From DATGZX01 sp035296965 (lineage in GTDB: Bacteria; Planctomycetota; Planctomycetia; Gemmatales; Gemmataceae), in NCBI GenBank assembly GCA_035296965.1, contig DATGZX010000099.1:1-48435 (forward strand): a stretch of 48,435 nt of DNA. The letters are read 5' to 3'. Shown here piece by piece: positions 22,853-31,381 of the stretch. Below the pieces are notes generated by a model. That model saw nothing but the letters and a program-made list of their open reading frames with translations. It was not told where the DNA came from and did not search any database. The position numbers and the translations under genes were made by a program. Positions within the stretch are counted from its first letter, which is position 1. Every line of letters starts with the position of its first letter.

Positions 22853-25117
22853 ATGATGCACTCCGACGGGGAACGAGCAGAGTCCGGAACTAATCTGCCC
22901 GACATCGCCCCTGTTTTCGGCCAGCCCAAAAATGTGCTGGTTACCAGCGGGCTTGGGTATGGTCATGTTCCGTCCGGCAACCATCTGTTGCCCCCCGGAC
23001 TCGCCTCCAAACCGAGCGTGTGGACCATTCTCAAGGCACTCAAGCGGCGTTGGCTCCTTGCAGCAACCCTTGGAATTGTTGCCGCGGCCGCCGCGGCCGC
23101 GGCCGCGTGGTTCCTCATCCCTCCGAGATACTCAGCTCAGGCCTTCGTCTATCTCCCGGCCCGCCCGAAGTTCATTCTGGCCGGGGAGCGGGGAAATGCC
23201 GAGAACCAAACGGTTACATTCCAGAAGAGCCAAGCCGCTTTGCTCAAGGACACGACTGTTCTCGAGGCCGCGCTCACCAAGGGCCGCGCCAACGAGGTGC
23301 CCCTGCTTCACGACCGAGCCAATCCCGTGGAGTGGCTCGAAAAGGAGCTGATTGTCGACTTTCCCGCCAGCCCGGAATACATGAGAGTAACACTTTACGG
23401 TGACAGGCCTCAGGATCTCCTGGCGATAGTAAATGCCGTGCTCGACGCCTACATAGATGCTGCCAAACAGAATGAAGAGAATGAACGAGAAAAACGTCTG
23501 ACGAGTCTCCGCGATTTAGGGAACAGCTACTGGCTGACGCTGCGCTCGAAACGGACAGCCTACGACGCACTCCGTCAAACCCTTGGCACGGGCGATCCGT
23601 TCGTTCTCGCCGTGAACCAGCAGTTCCTGCACGAGCGGTTGAACGCACGCCAAAAGGAATGGATGATGGCCCAATCCGACTTGGCAAAGGCGAAAATCGC
23701 CCTCGATGCGGACGAGTCCACGTTGAAGGCGAATGTCGACCCAATCCCACCGGAAGGCCTCATCGAGGCCATACTGAATACCGAGCCAATCAACAAGGCT
23801 TATGTCCTGGAGCTGGCTCAGAAGGAAAAGAGCTATCAAGAAGCGGCTTCGCGCTGGAGCGACGGCGAGAAAAACCCACGCATGCTCGTGTTGAAAGAGG
23901 AGATCGAGGCGCTCAAGAGGACCATCGCCGTTCACCACGACCAAAGCAGGCCTGCAGTTGTCGCCAAGGTGCAGGCGAGAATGAGATCGGACGCCAAGGA
24001 TAAAATGGCTATATTGCAGAAATCGATGGAAAAGGACCAGGCCTACGTCAAAAGTCTGGAAAACGAGGTCAATGACTTAAGCAAGAAAGTGAAAGCAGAA
24101 AAGGGATCGGATCTCGACCTCGAATCCCAAAAAGATGAAGTGACCCAAACTAGCGCCACCTACCGGCGAATCAGAGACCAGCAAGAATTGTTGGAGCTGG
24201 AGAAGAATGCACCTCCCCGCGTTCCCCCAGAGAAGGCCAGGATCCACCAGGCGCTGGCGCAACAGCGTCAGGTCATTTTCGCCAGCATGGCCGGGATCGG
24301 GGCCTTCGCTCTCGTTTTGGGTCTCGTCGGCTATTTGGAGTTCCAGACGCGGCGCATCAATCACAGCGACGACGTCGTCTACGGCCTCGGCTGGCGCTTG
24401 GTCGGCGCCTTGCCGGCCCTTCCCGATCGTGGCATGGGCCGTTTCGGCCGCGGTCGGATAGATGACAAATACTGGCACAGCATCCTCACCGAGTCGGTCG
24501 ACGCGACGCGCACAATGCTTCTGCATGCCGCCAAAACGGAGGGTGTGCGCACGGTCATGGTGACCAGCGCCGTCGCTGGCGAAGGCAAGACTTCCCTATC
24601 CTGCCACCTCGCAACCAGCCTTGCCCGCGGCGGACGGAAGACTCTGCTTATCGACTGCGACCTCCGGAGTCCTGCGGCGCATCGATTGTTCGAACTCTCT
24701 GCTGTTCCTGGATTCAGTGAAGTGCTGCGCGGCGAAGTCAATCTGACGGACGTAATTCACGCCACTCCCGCCAGTAACTTGTGGCTGATTCCCGCCGGCA
24801 GGTGCGATGCACAAACATTGCAATCACTGGCGCAGGACGCCATCGCGCCCATCCTTGAGCAGCTCAAGCAGCAGTACGACTTCATCGTCATTGATTCCAG
24901 TCCCGTGCTGCCGGTAGTCGATGCCCTGGTGATCGGTCAAAACGTGGACGTGGTGATCTTCTCCCTGCTTCGCGATGTCAGCCGCATTCCCAATGTTTAC
25001 GCGGCTTATCAGCGCCTGGCGACGCTGGGGATCCGCATGCTGGGGGCCGTTGTCAACGGCGTCTTGAAAGATGCCTACGGCGCCTCGTACCACTACTATG
25101 CCAAGCAATCCGAGTAA
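22853..25117 (+). CDS. Wzc/GumC-like chain-length determinant with tyrosine autokinase
   Basis: This inner-membrane co-polymerase controls polysaccharide chain length and links to the Wza channel. The 754-residue protein has a GumC/Wzz domain. A first helix near 66-86 is built from an alanine run encoded by repeated GCGGCC. A long periplasmic coiled coil (about 190-460) and a second helix near 480-500 follow. The cytoplasmic BY-kinase domain has Walker A AGEGKTS at 575-581, Walker A' LLIDCDLRSP and Walker B FIVIDSSP. The C-terminus has a short tyrosine cluster (YGASYHYYAKQ), the likely autophosphorylation site. GGGGAGA lies ahead of the ATGATG start. The fused Wzz-kinase form is complete. Confidence 0.93.
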   Translation: MMHSDGERAESGTNLPDIAPVFGQPKNVLVTSGLGYGHVPSGNHLLPPGLASKPSVWTILKALKRRWLLAATLGIVAAAAAAAAAWFLIPPRYSAQAFVYLPARPKFILAGERGNAENQTVTFQKSQAALLKDTTVLEAALTKGRANEVPLLHDRANPVEWLEKELIVDFPASPEYMRVTLYGDRPQDLLAIVNAVLDAYIDAAKQNEENEREKRLTSLRDLGNSYWLTLRSKRTAYDALRQTLGTGDPFVLAVNQQFLHERLNARQKEWMMAQSDLAKAKIALDADESTLKANVDPIPPEGLIEAILNTEPINKAYVLELAQKEKSYQEAASRWSDGEKNPRMLVLKEEIEALKRTIAVHHDQSRPAVVAKVQARMRSDAKDKMAILQKSMEKDQAYVKSLENEVNDLSKKVKAEKGSDLDLESQKDEVTQTSATYRRIRDQQELLELEKNAPPRVPPEKARIHQALAQQRQVIFASMAGIGAFALVLGLVGYLEFQTRRINHSDDVVYGLGWRLVGALPALPDRGMGRFGRGRIDDKYWHSILTESVDATRTMLLHAAKTEGVRTVMVTSAVAGEGKTSLSCHLATSLARGGRKTLLIDCDLRSPAAHRLFELSAVPGFSEVLRGEVNLTDVIHATPASNLWLIPAGRCDAQTLQSLAQDAIAPILEQLKQQYDFIVIDSSPVLPVVDALVIGQNVDVVIFSLLRDVSRIPNVYAAYQRLATLGIRMLGAVVNGVLKDAYGASYHYYAKQSE

Positions 25118-25145
25118 CCCCGCACATTTGTGATCGAGAGACGTT

Positions 25146-25799
25146 ATGTCGCGAATTTTCCCTGCCCTTGTGGGGCTGGCACTTCTTGTCGCCTGCGGGG
25201 TCGTTCACGGTCTCTGGACAGATCGATGGGACCTCTCCAATGAGCCCAAGGCTTCCGCGGACAGGCTGGCCCTTGTCCCCAAGGTACTCGGCGATTGGGA
25301 AGTCAAGAATGAGTGGCCGCTGCCTGACCAGGACCTCGCCATCGGCAAGATTGTCGGATACATTGATCGACTTTATGTGAACCAGCGTACCGGCCAGGCG
25401 CTGACGGTTCTTTGCGTTTGCGGTCGGCCCGGACCCATCGGACAGCATCCACCCACAGTCTGCTTCGGCGGCGCTGGCTTCGAACTGGCCAAGGATGCAA
25501 GACGCGAGTCGTTCGCGAGCGACGGCTCTTCGCAAGATTCCCAGTTCTGGGTTGGCGAGTTCAAGAAGGATTCGGGCGTTCCTCAAATGGAACGGGTGTA
25601 CTGGTCGTGGAGCGGCGACGGCAATTGGATCGCCGCGGCAAGCCCGCGTTTGACATTCTCCCGATTCCCAGCCCTCTACAAACTTTACGTGATCCATAGA
25701 ATGTCTCGACCGGACGAGAGCAGCAGGGAGGATCCCACCCCGGAGTTCATGAAGCTTCTGCTACCGGAAATGCAGAAAACCTTGTTTGCACGTCCATAG
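25146..25799 (+). CDS. epsI: exosortase-associated EpsI-family protein
   Basis: This is a DUF3485/EpsI-type protein, which usually accompanies exosortases and is sometimes fused to them. The 217-residue protein has an N-terminal signal or anchor helix (FPALVGLALLVACGVVHGL). LGDWEVKNEWPL follows, and the characteristic GQHPPTVCFGGAGFEL, with His and Cys, is near residues 98-113. The C-terminal part contains the VYWSWSGDGNW segment. Its biochemical role is not established; it is thought to assist EPS export or exosortase function. Here it is separated from the exosortase by the Wzc-like kinase gene, which is 28 bases upstream. Confidence 0.8.
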   Translation: MSRIFPALVGLALLVACGVVHGLWTDRWDLSNEPKASADRLALVPKVLGDWEVKNEWPLPDQDLAIGKIVGYIDRLYVNQRTGQALTVLCVCGRPGPIGQHPPTVCFGGAGFELAKDARRESFASDGSSQDSQFWVGEFKKDSGVPQMERVYWSWSGDGNWIAAASPRLTFSRFPALYKLYVIHRMSRPDESSREDPTPEFMKLLLPEMQKTLFARP

Positions 25800-25954
25800 G
25801 GACTATCCCGCGCCGCAGGATTTCGAAGCTCGGGCAGCAGATCATACATCTGCCGTCCGCAGCAAGCAAAGCGTGGCAGTAGTTCCCAGCGAGTTCGTGT
25901 GTGCCTAGCTTGTGTGATCGCGGTGCCCCGCCTTTAGCAAGCCAGGGGATAGAT

Positions 25955-26737
25955 ATGTTGGTCGAAAAGGATTGCGGTCCGATGGAGCGGAGTTTAAGGG
26001 TAGATGCATCGCATGGACCGTGCGTTCCAGAAATAGATCAATCAGGTCAATATTGGTATCGGTTCTGCAAGTTCAGCGCTGAATTCATCCTTGCAATCTG
26101 CTTGCTCGCGCCCGCAGTGCCGCTCATTCTCCTGGCGGCCCTCGTCGTCAAGCTTACTTCACGCGGACCGGCATTTTATTCGCAAAAACGCCTGGGCCGC
26201 GATGGCATAGTGTTCACGATCTACAAAATCCGGACGATGTTCCATGACTGCGAGAAGCTCACTGGGCCTCGCTGGGCAAGTGTCGCCGACCCTCGAATCA
26301 CACCCATTGGAAGGTTTTTGCGCCGCACCCACATGGATGAGCTGCCTCAGCTCTTCAATGTGTTACGAGGGCAAATGGCTCTGGTAGGACCTCGACCGGA
26401 GAGACCCGAAATCGTCGACCAACTGGAACATCAGATTCCGCGCTACAGGGACCGCCTCCTCGTCCGCCCCGGTTTGACCGGATTGGCGCAAATCCAACTG
26501 CCGCCCGATACCGACCTGGCCAGTGTCCGTAGAAAGCTGGCGCACGACCTGTACTACGTACAAAACTTGACCCTTGCGATCGACGTTCGGATCTTATTGA
26601 GCACGGCCTGTTACTTGGCCAGAATCTCTTTTGCAACGTCCCAAAGTTTCTGCCAGGTGCCTGCCGGAGAGAAGGTGGAGCGCGCGTACCGTCATCTAAT
26701 TGGGGAAGAGCCCGCCCTGCAAATGCAGTCGGCCTGA
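25955..26737 (+). CDS. initiating sugar-phosphate transferase (WcaJ/WbaP-type)
   Basis: This is a polyprenyl-phosphate hexose-1-phosphate transferase, which primes the repeat unit on undecaprenyl phosphate at the inner membrane. The 260-residue protein has one hydrophobic helix near 40-65 (AEFILAICLLAPAVPLILLAALVV), then the conserved bacterial sugar transferase core: KRLGRDGIVFTIYKIRTM, DPRITPIGRFLRRTHMDELPQ, LRGQMALVGPRPERPE and RPGLTGLAQI. The four N-terminal helices of full-length WcaJ are missing, so it is the short PglC-like form. ATG 25955 follows AGGGG at 25944-25948; a GTG at 25901 is in frame but lacks a site. Confidence 0.9.
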   Translation: MLVEKDCGPMERSLRVDASHGPCVPEIDQSGQYWYRFCKFSAEFILAICLLAPAVPLILLAALVVKLTSRGPAFYSQKRLGRDGIVFTIYKIRTMFHDCEKLTGPRWASVADPRITPIGRFLRRTHMDELPQLFNVLRGQMALVGPRPERPEIVDQLEHQIPRYRDRLLVRPGLTGLAQIQLPPDTDLASVRRKLAHDLYYVQNLTLAIDVRILLSTACYLARISFATSQSFCQVPAGEKVERAYRHLIGEEPALQMQSA

Positions 26738-27596
26738 ATCCTGCGCAGTGGATGAAGCCACAAATCTTGCCGAACCGCCAGAAGACAGGGCAGGGAGATT
26801 GGGAATCACCTTGAGCCCAGAAGCCGTTTCGACGCTCGCGGATCGAATTGCTTGAGCCTCCATTGACAGTTCGCGGAGTGGTGAAGAGAGCCTGTGCCCC
26901 CATTTCGACATGCAAGAAAACTCTTTCCGTGACTTTGGAACCACGGACGGAGAGTTCTAGAGGAATTGGCAGCGTAAGAATTCGGCACAAGAGAAGACAC
27001 CGGATCCGCACGCCGGTGCGCGTACCTGATCTTTTCCCCTCCCCATCTCGATGGTGCACCCGGGGCTCGAACCACTCGCGAGCGCATGACTACCGGGCAT
27101 CCGCTCCCCGCATTTGTCCGAAGTGTTCACGGCCGATCAGCATTGAGTGCCCCAGTTCTGGGCGCCGTCACCTGGTCATCAGGCCGAGACCTTCAGCGGC
27201 ACGGGCAGCAACCTCCTCGACTATCTCCTCCGCTACATGAACGAGTAGCCTTGCGGGGGCCACCACCCTCGCAAAGGATGCTGTTTTTTCTGGCTGGCGC
27301 CCCGCTTCTGGGCCGCGCAACCTGGTATCGGGATCTTCGCCGGGTTATGATGTTTATTTCGCTGGCAGGGCGTGCTCTTGGTGATCTGTCCTTGATCCCG
27401 CGACGGGTTCGTGGTTCCGCCTTCAGTCGGTTTTCCCCGGTGCAGCCAGCGCTGCGAACTCATCAATTCAGACACGACAGAGCACCAGGTTTCGGGAGAG
27501 GAATGAGGACAAACGCTGCACTTACGCTCGTCGCATCAGCTCGCAACCAGCCGGAACTCATTCCTGGGCACAGAAATCCAATGCGGAAAATGAACC
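26738..27596. other. 860-bp gap with possible gene debris
   Basis: No intact gene is convincing. Near 27147-27248 a plus-strand frame reads FWAPSPGHQAETFSGTGS and then LLDYLLRYMNE before a stop. A similar base pattern recurs near 27295-27350 (cttctgggccgcgcaacctgg), which looks like a decayed duplication. Longer frames at 26848-27240 and 27086-27607 are arginine-, serine- and proline-rich and have no family resemblance. The gap lies between the priming transferase and the polymerase. Confidence 0.4.
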
Positions 27597-28895
27597 ATGC
27601 CGTTTAGCGTTTTGTTTGTCTACGCCCTTACCATTTTTGGCACGGTGATCGGGCCTCTGAGCCCCTATACGGCCTTTCTTGCTTACGTCATGCTCGGCAT
27701 TTTGAAGCCCGATAAGCTCTGGTTCGGCATGGTCGAGCCGAGCAATTATAGCCGGTGCATCGCCATCGGCATGCTAGTCGGCTGGATTCTTCGGGGATTC
27801 GGTAACTGGAACTTGGGTCGAACGTGGGGCATCATCCTCGCCCTGCTTGGCTTCCTGCTGTGGGCACACATCGGCGGACTGATCGCGCCCAACCAGTTCG
27901 TGGCCTACGAATATCTCGACGTCATGACGAAAATCATCATTCCCTGTTTTATGGCCCTGACGCTCATCGACTCGGTGGCCAAGCTGCAGCAACTGGCCTG
28001 GGTTATCGTGATCTCTGTCGGGTATGTCGCCTGGCATGAAAACGAGGTTTATTTCAGTGGGAATTTTCTCGATCGCGACAACGTCATCGCGCACACGATG
28101 GCGATGGGTGTGAGCCTGGCTTTCTTTCTCGGACTCTACAGCAAGCACCTGTGGCAGAAAATCATCGCCTACACTTGTGCCGGGGTCATGGTCCATGGCG
28201 TTCTGATCCATGAATCTCGTGGAGCCATGCTTGGCGTTCTTGTAATGGGCATATTGACATTTATCCTGATGGGAAAAAAGCCTGTCCATTATTGGATGTT
28301 CCTCCTTGGATTGCTTGCGGCCATCATCATGGCCGGCCAAGGGGTACAGGAGCGCTTCACGACAATCTTTGCATCCGAGGAAAACCGTGATGCTTCGGCC
28401 GAGAGCCGCCTCATGTTTTGGGCCGGAATGTGGCGTGGGATCAAGGCCAATCCGGTGTTCGGAGTGGGTCCCGATCACTGGCATCTAGTTTCCGAGCGCT
28501 ACGGGCTCCCGCCACACAGGGAGGGCCATAACCTCTGGATCCAGGTCGCCGCGGAGCACGGCTTCCCAGGAATCATTTGCCTCGTGACCTTCTATCTGCT
28601 GACTCTCAAACGTCTTTGGCCGATCGCCCGCCAGAAAGTGAAGGCGGCCGATCCCTGGATTGGACTGTTGGCCTGCACTGTCTTTGCCACCATCTGCGGC
28701 TACATGACAGAGGCAATTTTCGGCTCGTTCAGGACATTGGAGGTTGCCTACTATGTAGGTATTCTTGGTGCCGGGACCGTGCTGATGCAAGAGCGGCTGA
28801 GTGATGCAACTACCACGGCGCCAGAATATTCGCCGGAATGGGCGCAGGGGTTGTCCGGGCAGGCGATCACCGCCATGCCTCGGCCGTTCGTCTAA
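27597..28895 (+). CDS. O-antigen ligase/polymerase family protein, exosortase-associated type
   Basis: This is a Wzy_C/O-antigen-ligase-family polytopic membrane protein. It would polymerise repeat units or transfer glycan at the periplasmic face. The 432-residue protein has 10-12 hydrophobic segments. The Wzy_C signatures HESRGAMLGVLVM (near 205), ESRLMFWAGMWRGIKANPVFGVGPDHW and GHNLWIQVAAEHGFPGI are present. The N-terminal GPLSPYTAFLAYVMLGILKPD motif is, from memory, that of the putative O-glycosylation ligases found beside exosortase A (TIGR03097). Start ATG 27597 has little Shine-Dalgarno, but the family N-terminus fits it. Glycan polymerase and protein O-glycosylation ligase are both possible. 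Confidence 0.85.
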   Translation: MPFSVLFVYALTIFGTVIGPLSPYTAFLAYVMLGILKPDKLWFGMVEPSNYSRCIAIGMLVGWILRGFGNWNLGRTWGIILALLGFLLWAHIGGLIAPNQFVAYEYLDVMTKIIIPCFMALTLIDSVAKLQQLAWVIVISVGYVAWHENEVYFSGNFLDRDNVIAHTMAMGVSLAFFLGLYSKHLWQKIIAYTCAGVMVHGVLIHESRGAMLGVLVMGILTFILMGKKPVHYWMFLLGLLAAIIMAGQGVQERFTTIFASEENRDASAESRLMFWAGMWRGIKANPVFGVGPDHWHLVSERYGLPPHREGHNLWIQVAAEHGFPGIICLVTFYLLTLKRLWPIARQKVKAADPWIGLLACTVFATICGYMTEAIFGSFRTLEVAYYVGILGAGTVLMQERLSDATTTAPEYSPEWAQGLSGQAITAMPRPFV

Positions 28896-28914
28896 TCTTT
28901 CTTCGGATTTCTCC

Positions 28915-30381
28915 ATGCCGATTGAATATTTGGCCGCATTCCTCGTCGTATTGACCGGCGTGGCGTGCATCGGAACGCTTGCCTCCCTCTTCCTTGGGCA
29001 AGGGCGCGGGAGATGGGTGCGCGCCCTGGCGGCCTTGCTGGTTTTTGTCGGTGGGCTCGCCGCTGCATCCGCCGCGCTTGCCGGCCGAAACAGCGTTGTC
29101 TACGTGCTCCTCAACACTGCCAGGTTTGACCGAAATCATGTGGCTTCGGTCGCGGCAGGCGCCATGTGTGGATTGCTGGCTGCATTTGCCCTCGAGGGCT
29201 TCTCGGCTACACGCTGGCATCGGATGTTCAGCCTGGCGGCTTACATGGGTGCGGTCCTGTTCTTGTCCTCTATTGTCCTCAAAAACTGGATCAGTCCTTA
29301 TCTGGGCCTGCCCGATCGCCCGGATTCCTCGAGCGGCCTTGTGCAGAAACCCGTTGTCGACGGATTCGAAATAACGGAATATGCGCAGCTCAACCTGATG
29401 CCAACCAGCATCGCCATGGGGCCGGATAATCATCTTTATGCTGCGGGTTACGCCGGCATCGCGTATCAGAATGGCCTCATCGTTCGTCTGGATCGAGCAA
29501 CGGACACGGACCAGGTGTCGGAAGTTCGCGTTGCCGACTATGTGAACCGGCCGCACGGTATTGCGTTCCACGACGGGGCTCTCTACGTGTCGCGTGCAGG
29601 CCAGTACTGCAGGGCTGAAGGTGGTCACATCCGCCAGGTGGACACGGGCGCCATTACGCGCTTCCGCGATCTGAAGCACGACGGCACATTTAGCAATGCG
29701 GTAGACATCGTCAGTGACTTGCCCGGCGCGCAGCTCCCTGATGGACTGCATCAAAACAATGGCATCGCATTCGATTCGAAAGGTCTCCTTTATGTGGGTG
29801 TCGGCGCGCCGTCGGACCACGGCCCACCTATCCACGAGTACGCCGGCACCATCTTGCAAATTGATCCCAAGCAGATCGATTCCAAGACCGGGAAAGCCAA
29901 AATCAAGATCTTCGCGCGGGGAGTGCGCAATCCTTACGACGTCACCGAAGGACCCGACAAGCAAATGTTCTGCACGGACAACGACGCCAATAACACCGAG
30001 ATCGGCGACGCCCTTATTCATCTCGTCGAAGGGAAACACTACGGGCACCCTTTTAATGCTCTCGAGGGCGGCATCAAGGTTACTGGAACGACGGAACCGA
30101 TCACTCGGTCGAAGCCCGCCATCGAAGGGATCGCGTACGCCCCTCCTGACGGCTTTGCCCCGAACTGGGACGATTGTCTTTATGTTGCCTCGTATGGCGC
30201 CGACTGCGTCTACCGCGTGGTGCTAGAACGGCACGGCGCGAGCTATAAAGCGAAACTGGAGCACTTCGCTTCGATTCCCGGGGCACTCGACCTGATCGTT
30301 GTGCCCAGCGAGAAGGCGATGTATGTCTGCAGTCACGAGAAGCGCAAAATCTACAAAATCGTGCCCAGTACCAAGAAGTGA
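28915..30381 (+). CDS. membrane-anchored sorbosone/glucose dehydrogenase-like beta-propeller
   Basis: The 488-residue protein begins with about four membrane helices (IEYLAAFLVVLTGVACIGTL to near 135). A periplasmic domain resembling soluble glucose/L-sorbosone dehydrogenases follows. It has GPDNHLYAAGYAG, NRPHGIAFHDGALYVSRAG, LHQNNGIAFDSKGLLYVGVGAP, FARGVRNPYDVTEGPDKQMF and NNTEIGDALIHLVEGKHYGHP. These are propeller-blade and metal/PQQ-region motifs of that family. The enzyme may oxidise a sugar or polymer group; alternatively it is a non-catalytic propeller. I chose ATG 28915, 20 bases after the ligase gene; an earlier in-frame ATG at 28801 lies inside that gene. The stop overlaps the start of a cytochrome c gene, so electron transfer between the two products is likely. 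Confidence 0.75.
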   Translation: MPIEYLAAFLVVLTGVACIGTLASLFLGQGRGRWVRALAALLVFVGGLAAASAALAGRNSVVYVLLNTARFDRNHVASVAAGAMCGLLAAFALEGFSATRWHRMFSLAAYMGAVLFLSSIVLKNWISPYLGLPDRPDSSSGLVQKPVVDGFEITEYAQLNLMPTSIAMGPDNHLYAAGYAGIAYQNGLIVRLDRATDTDQVSEVRVADYVNRPHGIAFHDGALYVSRAGQYCRAEGGHIRQVDTGAITRFRDLKHDGTFSNAVDIVSDLPGAQLPDGLHQNNGIAFDSKGLLYVGVGAPSDHGPPIHEYAGTILQIDPKQIDSKTGKAKIKIFARGVRNPYDVTEGPDKQMFCTDNDANNTEIGDALIHLVEGKHYGHPFNALEGGIKVTGTTEPITRSKPAIEGIAYAPPDGFAPNWDDCLYVASYGADCVYRVVLERHGASYKAKLEHFASIPGALDLIVVPSEKAMYVCSHEKRKIYKIVPSTKK

Positions 30382-31313
30382 GACGATCGGTGCGGAAACT
30401 CATTTGTGCGTTCGTGGCCGTCCTCTGTGCCACCGCGATTCTGGGCGCTATCGCCCTGGCTGAGTCGGCACTGTTCTTTCCGGTCAGCGCCCGCACGATC
30501 GACATTGCCAGGGGCCAGCTGATCTTCCAGCGGCACTGCGCATCCTGCCACTCGGTCGTGCAAAGCAAGACCACCTATGGTCCATGTCTTTTCGACGTTG
30601 GCAAGTGGGCTGCCACGCGGAAGAAGGACATGTCCTCCGAGGCCTACATCTTCGAGTCAATCGTAAAGCCCGGGGCCTTCCGAGCGCCCGGGGCCACCGG
30701 AGAGATGCCCGAAAACATTGCGCAGGACTTAACCGACGACGAACTACTCAGCGTCGTCGCATATCTCTGGTCTCAGGGAGGCTCGGTCAGGTATTCGCGG
30801 CTGCTCGCATTGCTCGAGGACAGGCCGAAGGAAGAGAAAAGGAATACACTTCAACTCCGCCTGGATTCGGTGGAACGCGGACGGCAGATCTTCATGAGCG
30901 CTGACGTTGCCTGCAGCAAGTGCCACTCGCTCGACCCTTTTCCGGGAGCCGATCTGAAAGCCCCCAATTTGCTGGAGGTTGGCCGGCATAGTCAGGCATA
31001 CCTTGAAGAAAAAATTCTCTACCCCAGTAAAGATATCGTCGAGGACTACAAGGTATGGGAAGTCCGGTCTCACGGAGTCCCTTGCCAGGGGCGCAAACTG
31101 AAGTCCGCGGATGCCGACGAGATCCGACTTCTCGTGGAAGACGGGATGACGGGAAACTTTGTCGTTCATACGTTCAAGAAAGCTGACCTGGATCAATTCG
31201 ACGATGGCAAAGTCGTTAAGGAGTTGCCGGTGTCCACGATGCCTTCGTATGCGTCCGCCTTACCGGCAGCAGATCTGAAGGCGCTGGTCGATTTCTTGAG
31301 CACGTTACGCTGA
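30378..31313 (+). CDS. dihaem c-type cytochrome
   Basis: The 311-residue protein has a signal anchor (LICAFVAVLCATAILGAIALAES) and two class I cytochrome c domains. The first haem site is CASCH with Cys54, Cys57 and His58, and a distal Met likely in GEMPENI. The second is CSKCH with Cys179, Cys182 and His183, and a distal Met likely in STMPSYAS. The spacing and LTDDELLSVVAYLWSQGG and AADLKALVDFLSTL helices are typical. The GTG start overlaps the stop of the propeller gene (GTGA); another GTG at 30390 is possible. Tight coupling to a sorbosone-dehydrogenase-like propeller suggests it accepts its electrons. Confidence 0.88.
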   Translation: MRRSVRKLICAFVAVLCATAILGAIALAESALFFPVSARTIDIARGQLIFQRHCASCHSVVQSKTTYGPCLFDVGKWAATRKKDMSSEAYIFESIVKPGAFRAPGATGEMPENIAQDLTDDELLSVVAYLWSQGGSVRYSRLLALLEDRPKEEKRNTLQLRLDSVERGRQIFMSADVACSKCHSLDPFPGADLKAPNLLEVGRHSQAYLEEKILYPSKDIVEDYKVWEVRSHGVPCQGRKLKSADADEIRLLVEDGMTGNFVVHTFKKADLDQFDDGKVVKELPVSTMPSYASALPAADLKALVDFLSTLR

Positions 31314-31381
31314 TGCGTGATGGAGACGACTAGCTGAGTGCGGTTCGCATGGCATCGGCCTGACCATCGTAGGGGTGAGGT

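Noticed and set aside
23078..23110. Repeated GCGGCCGC block resembling a simple repeat
   Set aside because: It encodes an alanine-rich membrane helix in frame within the Wzc-like gene, so coding function explains it.
27047..27082. T-loop-like GGTTCGAGCC and terminal CACCA on the minus strand, suggesting a tRNA
   Set aside because: The T-stem does not pair over five bases, and no matching 5' acceptor strand is found about 75 bases away, so no cloverleaf forms.
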